12,694 bases of DNA from Treponema sp. Lineage in GTDB: Bacteria; Spirochaetota; Spirochaetia; Treponematales; Treponemataceae. The stretch covers positions 1 to 12,694 of the forward strand of contig JAILNT010000430.1 in assembly GCA_024691265.1 (NCBI GenBank). The letters are read 5' to 3'. Within the stretch, counting starts at the first letter, position 1, and every line of letters starts with the position of its first letter. The notes below the pieces were generated by a model. It had not been told where the DNA came from. It saw nothing but the letters and a program-made list of their open reading frames with translations, and made no database searches. Both the position numbers and the translations under genes were made by a program. This document shows positions 1 to 5,732 of this stretch, one piece after another.

Positions 1-1332
1 TGGCACTGTACCATAAGGAAACTTTCTGCTATAAAGTACATCTTTTATAAGCTCATCATTCAAAAGATACATTTTTATTACAGCACAGTCATTTTCATAG
101 GCAATACCGGCTAAAGCCTTTTTTCTATATGGTAGAGAAACAACACAGGCATCTTTTACAGAATATGTTGCACCTATAAATCTTTTTTTTACCAGGTCAT
201 AGACACGTGTCTGACTCTTTTTAAGATTTGAATGCGACCTTTCTATATCATAGCTAATAGCTAAATAGCGTCTGTCATCGGAAAGAGTAAGGCGATTCAC
301 GTCACAAGCAGAAAAAAGCACAGACTTTTTATTCCTGTCATTCAGTAAACAAACTTCGTTATTTATGGAATCAAACCAGACAATACCGCAAATAGATTTT
401 ACAGGAGAAACAAAAGAAGCAGAATTATCAGAAGTAATTACAACCTTGCTTTCCCCTTCCATAATCTTTAATGGCAATAAATCACCCTGCCATTCAATGG
501 AGTCCCCAAAATCTTTCCATGCTTTTTTCAATGAAAGCCCGTAGACTTTATTAAAAATACCAGGCATAAGGCAAAAGAAATTAACTCTGCCGCAGGACTG
601 CCAGTATTCCTGATATTTATCTATTCCCCACCGCTGTATCATATAAGCCGAAAAAGCTTTACAACAAGCCCTTTCAAGCTCTGAATAAACATAGCCGTCA
701 GTTACCCCGGAAACCTGAAAATAATCAGGAAACACACCGTCTAATTTTGCCATATAAATTAATTGCAAATCGCTATTATCTGTAAAAAAGGAGCTTTCAG
801 AAAGAGCATCTACCGCACCTTCTATAAATGAAGGAGGCACATTAAAAAGGTGAGAAGGCTGCAAGGCATCAATACCTATAAATATATGAGCAATTTCCCA
901 ATTTCTGCTTCTTATGGAAGATACAATAGCTTTTAATATTTGCGTGTAAAAAAGCTTTTCGATTGTTTCAGAACTATAGAAATAATCAGAAGAAGCCAAT
1001 GTATCATAAATAATTATCCTATTGTAAGGAGAGGGCGAATAAGAAACAGAAAGCTCTGAACTATCTGGAGAAACAACAACAGGCATTCTAAACTTATTGG
1101 AATATTCCATTTGTACACAGGCTTTTTCATAAAGGCTATCGGCTTTAGAAGCTAAATCAAATACTAACTGAGAACTTTGTTTTGGAAAGATGAAGTCAAA
1201 ATAACCTGTTTTAAGAACATAGATTTTATGAGGCTGATTATGCACTCCGGCATAAGAGCAAAAAATAGCCGTAAAAAGAAAAAAAACTGAAAATATGAAT
1301 ATTCTTATTTTAGAAGCATTATTATTAAACAT
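1..1332 (-). CDS. Exported protein, degenerate peptidase-MA-like region plus probable beta-propeller (C-terminus cut by window edge)
   Basis: An uninterrupted minus-strand frame runs 444 codons from ATG at 1332 to the left edge, so its end is not visible. Residues 1-28 look like a signal peptide: basic KIR near the start, a hydrophobic IFIFSVFFLFTAIF core, and a likely cleavage after SYA. Residues about 125-245 resemble the gluzincin 'peptidase MA' layout: NVPPSFIEGAVDAL (165-178) resembles its LPxWxxEGxA segment and AFSAYMIQRWGIDKYQ (226-241) its C-terminal helix. However, the HExxH zinc motif is absent where it should be (about 125-140), so catalysis is unlikely. From about residue 310, strand-like repeats such as NRLTLSDDRRYLAISYD (346-362) look like WD40/TolB propeller blades. 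The ribosome site AGGG sits close to the ATG (ATAGGGAAATG). The gene is separated from flgE by a terminator and probably has its own promoter at 1391-1423. Function unknown; the fold assignment is moderate-confidence inference. Confidence 0.75.
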   Translation of the reverse strand, partial: MFNNNASKIRIFIFSVFFLFTAIFCSYAGVHNQPHKIYVLKTGYFDFIFPKQSSQLVFDLASKADSLYEKACVQMEYSNKFRMPVVVSPDSSELSVSYSPSPYNRIIIYDTLASSDYFYSSETIEKLFYTQILKAIVSSIRSRNWEIAHIFIGIDALQPSHLFNVPPSFIEGAVDALSESSFFTDNSDLQLIYMAKLDGVFPDYFQVSGVTDGYVYSELERACCKAFSAYMIQRWGIDKYQEYWQSCGRVNFFCLMPGIFNKVYGLSLKKAWKDFGDSIEWQGDLLPLKIMEGESKVVITSDNSASFVSPVKSICGIVWFDSINNEVCLLNDRNKKSVLFSACDVNRLTLSDDRRYLAISYDIERSHSNLKKSQTRVYDLVKKRFIGATYSVKDACVVSLPYRKKALAGIAYENDCAVIKMYLLNDELIKDVLYSRKFPYGTVP

Positions 1333-1348
1333 TTCCCTATCTTGAAGC

Positions 1349-1390
1349 AAAAAAAAATACGGTCAACAGGAAAAACCTATCAACCGTATT
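1349..1390 (-). terminator. Rho-independent terminator of the flbB-fliK-flgD-flgE operon
   Basis: In the minus-strand RNA, 1390-1376 pairs with 1370-1356 as a 15-bp stem. All three imperfect positions are G-U pairs in this orientation only. The loop is five U residues and the stem runs directly into a U-tract (the A-run at 1349-1357). It lies 54 bases after the flgE TAA at 1445-1447, so the flagellar transcript should end here. Confidence 0.92.
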
Positions 1391-1423
1391 ATTATATCAA
1401 ACTTAAACAAAAGTTTCAGTCAA
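1391..1423 (-). promoter_or_regulatory. Candidate extended -10 promoter for the exported protein gene
   Basis: On the minus strand, TGATATAAT (1391-1399) is a perfect extended -10 element (TGnTATAAT). A TTGACT (1418-1423) lies 21 bases upstream, too far for a standard -35 but possibly contributory. The predicted start is near 1384, inside the first arm of the flgE terminator and 52 bases before the downstream ATG. Motif match is good; activity is inferred. Confidence 0.5.
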
Positions 1424-1444
1424 TTCTTTTAATATTAACTAGAT

Positions 1445-2836
1445 TTAGCGTTTCAATCCAAGAACTGTTTCAAGAAGTGTGTCTGCTGTCTGAATTGTTT
1501 TTGCATTACCCTGGAAACCACGCTGAGTAACAATCATGTCTGTCATCTGTTCACTAAGGTCAACGTTTGACATTTCCAAAGCACCAGCAAGGATAGAACC
1601 CTTTCCAGCAATTCAGCTAGGTCCAATATTTGCAAGACCTGAGTTATTAGACTCTACGAAGGTATTGTCTCCAGCCTTTTCAAGACCACCCTGGTTAGCA
1701 AATGTTGCTAAAGCAATCTGTCCGATAGTGCGGTTTGTACCGTTAGAATAAACACCTGTGATTGTTCCAGATGAGTCAATCTTGAAGCTATCGAGATAGC
1801 CCATTGTATAACCGTCCTGATAGTAAGCCTTTGTTGAGCTTGCTGCTGCAGACTGTGTAATTGTATTCTTCTGGCTGCCGATTGTACCAAGATTAATATT
1901 CATTGTCTGACGATATGGATTACCGTCTTCATCAGCATTTGCACCAACTACATTGAAAGATGTCTGCAAAACAATCTGTCCTTCTGGATTTGTAACATTT
2001 CCGGCTGAATCTGTTACAGACTGTAATGTACCTGTGTTATCAAATGTAATGATAAATGTATTTTCTGTGCCGTCTGTTGTTCCAAGTCCTACACGTGTTT
2101 CTGTTCCATCAGGATTTTCAGGGTCAACATTAACAGTTGCCTGCCACTGATTTGGATTACCTGTTACACGGCGGAATGAAACGTTAAGATTATGGTCATT
2201 TCCGAAAGAATCGTATACCTTGAATTCTGTGCTCCATGTTCCCTTTATAACATCAGCTTCACTTGCTCCCTCAAGGATTTCAGGAGTATTCTTATTCAAG
2301 TTACACATGAAGTTTACGTTTTCTGTTGCATGAGCTGGGTCTTTTGAACCTACTGGGATAACAAGATCTGTTGGTGTTGCAGAAGTTGTAACAATCTGTT
2401 CACCGTTTACATTCTGAGCCATCCAACCCTGTACACGCATACCATTTGCTGGATTAACCAAAGTACCGTTTGAATCAAGTCCGAAGTTACCGGCACGTGT
2501 GTAATATGTCTTTTCGCCGCTCTGCATAACAAAGAAGCCGTTTCCCTGGATAGCTACATCTGTAGAAACACCTGTTGACTGTAAATTACCCTGATTGAAA
2601 ATAGTATCGATTGCTGCAACACTCATTCCAAGTCCAACTTCCTTAGGATTTACACCACCAACTTCTTCTGTTGGTTTTGCTGCTCCAGAAAGCTGCTGGC
2701 TTATCATGTCCTGAAAGTCAACACGACCTCTTTTGAAACCGTATGTATTTACATTGGCAATGTTATTTCCAATAACGTCCATTCTTGTCTGGTGATTCTG
2801 CAAACCGGATACACCGGCGTAAAGTGATCTCATCAT
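1445..2836 (-). CDS. flgE: Flagellar hook protein FlgE, interrupted by an in-frame TGA at codon 408
   Basis: FlgE is the subunit of the flagellar hook, the universal joint linking rod and filament (periplasmic in spirochaetes). The start MMRSLYAGVSGLQNHQTRMD and NNIANVNTYGFKRGR (24-38) are the rod/hook N-terminal D0 signature. An AGAGGG ribosome site lies 7 bases before the first ATG. Lys165, Cys178 and Asn179 match the residues known to form or support the lysinoalanine crosslink of spirochaete hooks. The frame meets TGA at 1613-1615, giving a 407-residue product ending NIGPS. It then continues in the same frame for 55 more codons (ALEMSNVDLSEQ, IVTQRGFQGNAKT, LLETVLGLKR) to TAA at 1445-1447. 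That stretch is the conserved C-terminal D0 segment, so the full gene would have 463 sense-length codons. This is a nonsense-mutated gene, a base error, or recoding. Without the tail the hook should not assemble. Confidence 0.95.
1613..1615 (-). other. In-frame TGA inside flgE
   Basis: The codon series is AAT ATT GGA CCT AGC TGA ATT GCT GGA AAG. No frame change is needed to continue into the conserved FlgE C-terminus, so a single substitution explains it. A GGA (Gly) ancestor is a plausible guess. All other visible gene ends use TAA. Confidence 0.93.
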
Positions 2837-2923
2837 ATAGCTACCCTCTTAATTTCCATTCATTTTACTTTCGGCTGTATTTATTGCAGCCTTAACAGCT
2901 TTTGATTTTTTTTTACTCTGCTT

Positions 2924-3367
2924 TTAATTGCCGTAAACAGCATTAATACGATTCATATCGTAATAAGCACCATTAACCAAAACCTGTGGATTCTCTCCGC
3001 GAGTTATTCCTTCTACGACACCCTTTGTTGTAGTGTCGCCGACTTCAATCTCAACAGTTTTTCCGATTGTAGAAACGGCTTCTGAAGAATTTAGCATTTG
3101 AGTCATCTTTGTAAACTGCTCATTCATGTTTGTCATCTGTTCAAGAGAAGAGAACTGAGCCATCTGTGCGATGAACTGCGTATCTTCCATTGGATTTGTA
3201 GGATCCTGATTTGTAAGCTGAGTTATAAGCAGCTTGAGAAAATCATCTTTTCCCAATGACTGGCTTGTCTGCCGTCCAATTACTGCATTATTTTTTGCAT
3301 TGAACGTGTTTACTGCATTTTCAGCCTGCAGCTTCTCTGTTGCACTCATGGTTGTATTCAATTCCAT
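2924..3367 (-). CDS. flgD: Flagellar hook capping protein FlgD
   Basis: FlgD is the temporary cap at the tip of the growing hook that lets exported FlgE subunits polymerise. The hallmark block GKDDFLKLLITQLTNQDP (39-56) through NPMEDTQFIAQMAQFSSLEQM (58-78) is intact, followed by IGKTVEI (101-107) and a short C-terminal piece PQVLVNGAYYDMNRINAVYG. At 147 residues it lacks the longer C-terminal Ig-like region of enterobacterial FlgD, which I believe is normal for spirochaetes. The start at 3367 is supported by AGGG seven bases upstream; the internal Met7 has no such site. It sits between fliK (65 bases upstream) and flgE (87 bases downstream). After its TAA the same frame stays open for 24 Lys-rich codons, ending just before the flgE ribosome site. 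Confidence 0.95.
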   Translation of the reverse strand: MELNTTMSATEKLQAENAVNTFNAKNNAVIGRQTSQSLGKDDFLKLLITQLTNQDPTNPMEDTQFIAQMAQFSSLEQMTNMNEQFTKMTQMLNSSEAVSTIGKTVEIEVGDTTTKGVVEGITRGENPQVLVNGAYYDMNRINAVYGN

Positions 3368-3432
3368 CAGACTACCCTGCCTTTTCTATCTCGTTTTTCT
3401 AAAATCAAAGTTATATTATTAACATCGGCATT

Positions 3433-4932
3433 TTATGCAACAATATTAACACCATAACTACTTTCTTTAGAATATTCTCCTGTAGTTTCTCCATCAGAAA
3501 CCGCACTTTCTGCAGAAGATGCGTACTCTCCGTATGTACGGCTAGCAGCATAAGAGGCATTAGTATTTTGATTTTCACCAGATGAACCATTATTCATAGA
3601 GCCATTCATTGAATTTCCCATAGAAAGATTGAAATCACCTGTTTCAAAACCGCTTTGTGCAAATGCCTGTTTCAAACTGTCCATGTTTTCCTGAAATGCT
3701 GCAAAAGCTTCTTTAGATTGCACAACAATTTGTCCTGCTATTAATTTATCGGAGATTTGCAAACTGACCTTAACATTTCCTAATGATTCAGGATTCAAAA
3801 TTAAGTTTATAGTACCCTGGTTATTATCTTTAAGAACAATAGAACCGGCTTTTGCAAACTCTGGAGCGTTCATCTGAATCTGATTAGAAAGCATAGCCTG
3901 GAAATTACTTCCTTGAGCAGAAGCCTGCTGACTGTTAGAAGAAAGAATATTCTGCTGGGCATTATTAGAAAGAGATAAAGTCATCTGAGCTGTATTATTA
4001 TTTTCAAGCTTAATATCGCTCATTGTCATTTTATCATCAGCTTTACTATCCTGCTGAACAAGAGTTCTTTCATCACGAACAGTGATAATAGAAGATTCCT
4101 TTTTATCTTTAGAAGCAATCTTATTTCTATTGAGTAAATCGCTTTCCTTTGAATCTTCTGTATCATTTTCAGAAGCAGCTTCTTTAAGTTCACTAGAAGC
4201 TAAAAGAGCCTTTTCTGTCATTTCTTCCAAAGCTTCATCTGGAACATCATTTTTTGAAGCGGTCTTTAATAAGCTTGCCTTATCGGTACTCTTAACTTCT
4301 TCACTATCAGATTGTTTTTCAGAAATATTTTCTGCCACTTTACTAACAGCAAGATTTGAAGCTAAAGTTTGAGAAGCAAGATTTTCTTTATTATCGTTAT
4401 CTACATTATTAACATTTTTAGAAGCTTTCTTATCAAGAGCTTTCTTAGAGTCTTTTACATTCTTTTTGTTACTAGAAGAATCTTTACTAAGCTTTTCAGC
4501 CTTTTTATCTCCGCCCTTTACATTTTTAACAGAAGCAAGTTTATTGTAGTCACTTTCAACTTCAGTCTTTTCATTTTTTAAAAGAGCTTTAGAAAGACTA
4601 GCCTTTTCATCTAGCTTATTATCTTTAGCTTTTTCATTTTCAGCAGGAGCTTTTTCTGCAACTTTATCTTTAGAAGCAACATCATCAGAAACTTTATTAG
4701 CTTGCTTAGATTCTTCGCTTAGACTGTTATTACTATCAGCTTTTTCAGCAGTTACTGGATTTTTAGAAACAGCATCTGTTCTTTGATTATCGTTTACGCT
4801 GTTATTCTCATTTATCTTGTTTGATAAAAGAGAAGCAAAAGATGTGTTTTCAGAAGTTTTTTTATTAACCTGATTAACTTGAACTTGATTAGAAAGATTT
4901 AATATATCTATCTGATTCTTTAACGCCTGCAT
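3433..4932 (-). CDS. fliK: Flagellar hook-length control protein, FliK/FlbC family
   Basis: FliK-type proteins are secreted through the flagellar export gate, measure hook length and switch export from hook to filament subunits. Residues about 350-440 are the conserved C-terminal hook-length domain: GTINLILNPESLGNVKVSLQ (373-392), then IAGQIVVQSKEAFAAFQEN (398-416) and LKQAFAQSGFE (420-430). Residues 20-320 are low-complexity and rich in Lys, Ser, Asp, Glu and Asn, with recurring ASK/KASK motifs and a run of acidic-basic alternation. This suits an unfolded ruler-type segment. The tail (about 440-499) is rich in Ser, Asn and Gly. The start is certain from GGAGG seven bases upstream of the ATG, but that site is enclosed in a hairpin (4935-4982). 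The gene lies between flbB and flgD, the order known for spirochaetes (flbB-flbC-flgD-flgE in Borrelia naming). Confidence 0.93.
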   Translation of the reverse strand: MQALKNQIDILNLSNQVQVNQVNKKTSENTSFASLLSNKINENNSVNDNQRTDAVSKNPVTAEKADSNNSLSEESKQANKVSDDVASKDKVAEKAPAENEKAKDNKLDEKASLSKALLKNEKTEVESDYNKLASVKNVKGGDKKAEKLSKDSSSNKKNVKDSKKALDKKASKNVNNVDNDNKENLASQTLASNLAVSKVAENISEKQSDSEEVKSTDKASLLKTASKNDVPDEALEEMTEKALLASSELKEAASENDTEDSKESDLLNRNKIASKDKKESSIITVRDERTLVQQDSKADDKMTMSDIKLENNNTAQMTLSLSNNAQQNILSSNSQQASAQGSNFQAMLSNQIQMNAPEFAKAGSIVLKDNNQGTINLILNPESLGNVKVSLQISDKLIAGQIVVQSKEAFAAFQENMDSLKQAFAQSGFETGDFNLSMGNSMNGSMNNGSSGENQNTNASYAASRTYGEYASSAESAVSDGETTGEYSKESSYGVNIVA

Positions 4933-4934
4933 GG

Positions 4935-4982
4935 CTTTACCTCCACATTTTCTTGTTCATCGCAGAAACAGCAGAGGTAAAG
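4935..4982 (-). promoter_or_regulatory. Hairpin sequestering the fliK ribosome binding site
   Basis: CTTTACCTC (4935-4943 on the plus strand) and GAGGTAAAG (4974-4982) are perfect inverted repeats. In the minus-strand RNA three more pairs extend the stem to 12 bp, two of them G-U. A 2x2 internal loop, a 5-bp inner stem (4949-4953 with 4964-4968) and a 10-base loop follow. The whole GGAGGUAAAG site of fliK lies in the 3' arm, two bases before the ATG. A seven-codon frame MNKKMWR (ATG at 4956-4958 by rough position) ends inside the same site. Confidence 0.7.
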
Positions 4983-5000
4983 TATTATATTTTTACCCGC

Positions 5001-5633
5001 TTAATCTAATGATACCGGTTTATTAGCCATCTTACGTTGTATCTGTGCTGCCCTTTCTGCAGGCATCAAAGAAAGCCAGTAAGCAACCATCGAACTAGTA
5101 CCAGAAGCTTGAGCGTCTGCCTCCGTTTTGCGTAAAACGTCAATTATATCTTGATCGTCCATTGCAAGAAGAATGTCAACCGCTGCTCTTGGCTGCATAC
5201 CAGTTAAGTTAGCCGAAATCTGAGCGATGTTTATATTTCTATCATCGTACTGTTTTAGAGTATTGTTGAATGTTTTTTCTCTTTCATCTTGAGAAACTCT
5301 TCTATCTTCAAGTTCCTGAGCAATTTGCTGATTTTCATCTTCTACTTTTTTAATGTCTTCTTCACGCTTATTAAGCTCTTCTGTTCTCATATCAAGAGCT
5401 TCTATACGCATAGCAAAACGGTCTTCATCTAAATCTGCTTCAAAAGGTGCAGAACTGCTTGCAGACACAGAAGTTTGAGGAACAAGTCCCAACATTTTAT
5501 ATACAGGAGAGAAATATTTTTTAGCCTGAATTACACCCAAATAATCAAACCATAACAAACCCAGCAATGACAATATTATTATCAAAATAAGCAAAACTAT
5601 AGATTTACCCAGACTATTTCCATTACGAGCCAC
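5001..5633 (-). CDS. flbB: Flagellar motor collar protein FlbB
   Basis: FlbB is a spirochaete-specific component that assembles the periplasmic collar around the flagellar motor in Borrelia; the role here is by homology and position. The 210-residue product has one N-terminal membrane segment (SIVLLILIIILSLLGLLWF, 11-29). A linker follows, then a charged coiled coil from about 70 to 130 (RTEELNKREEDIKKVEDENQ, 83-102). The C-terminal part is MgtE/MotE-like: INIAQISANLTGMQPRAAVD (134-153) with ILLAMDDQDIIDVLRK. The start is GTG at 5633, chosen because AGAGGTG lies just upstream and no ATG is available nearby. It heads the fliK-flgD-flgE block. The gene next upstream is an exoribonuclease, not the fliJ/flbA found at this point in Borrelia. 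Confidence 0.88.
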   Translation of the reverse strand: MARNGNSLGKSIVLLILIIILSLLGLLWFDYLGVIQAKKYFSPVYKMLGLVPQTSVSASSSAPFEADLDEDRFAMRIEALDMRTEELNKREEDIKKVEDENQQIAQELEDRRVSQDEREKTFNNTLKQYDDRNINIAQISANLTGMQPRAAVDILLAMDDQDIIDVLRKTEADAQASGTSSMVAYWLSLMPAERAAQIQRKMANKPVSLD

Positions 5634-5656
5634 GACACACCTCTACTCATCTTTTA

Positions 5657-5684
5657 TTATCGGATATTTCAAGCGAAATATTTA
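5657..5684 (-). promoter_or_regulatory. Candidate sigma-28 (FliA) promoter for the flbB operon
   Basis: On the minus strand, TAAA (5681-5684) and TCCGATAA (5657-5664) are separated by 16 bases. The flagellar sigma-28 consensus is TAAA with GCCGATAA about 15 bases downstream, so seven of eight -10 positions match. The predicted start near 5650 leaves a short leader with the AGAGGTG ribosome site of flbB. The -35 lies inside the hairpin at 5669-5720. Confidence 0.55.
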
Positions 5685-5720
5685 TCACAGAAACAAAATT
5701 GCAATAAATATTTCACTCAA
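5669..5720 (-). other. 21-bp hairpin in the 3' region of the exoribonuclease transcript
   Basis: The DNA shows a perfect 11-base inverted repeat, GAAATATTTAT (5675-5685) and ATAAATATTTC (5704-5714). In the minus-strand RNA the pairing extends continuously to 21 bp (5700-5720 with 5669-5689). The five imperfect positions are all G-U pairs in that orientation, and the loop is 10 bases. It starts 12 bases after the exoribonuclease stop codon. No U-tract follows, so it is not a standard terminator. It may protect or process the mRNA end, or the inverted repeat may be an operator over the flbB promoter. Confidence 0.6.
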
Positions 5721-5732
5721 TTATTTTAAGAT

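Noticed and set aside
1342..1530. Short plus-strand frame over the flgE terminator and 3' end
   Set aside because: It overlaps the minus-strand flgE C-terminus and terminator, has no ribosome site and resembles no protein; it is a shadow of the flgE coding frame.
2873..2891. GGCTG/CAGCC hairpin between flgD and flgE as a terminator
   Set aside because: The stem has only five pairs, no U-run follows, and flgE lies directly downstream in the same operon.
3990..4900. Repeated TTCTAAAGA-like and GCTTC-like motifs in fliK as a DNA repeat array
   Set aside because: Spacing is irregular and the motifs follow from ASK-type low-complexity protein sequence; there is no fixed period or CRISPR-like spacer structure.
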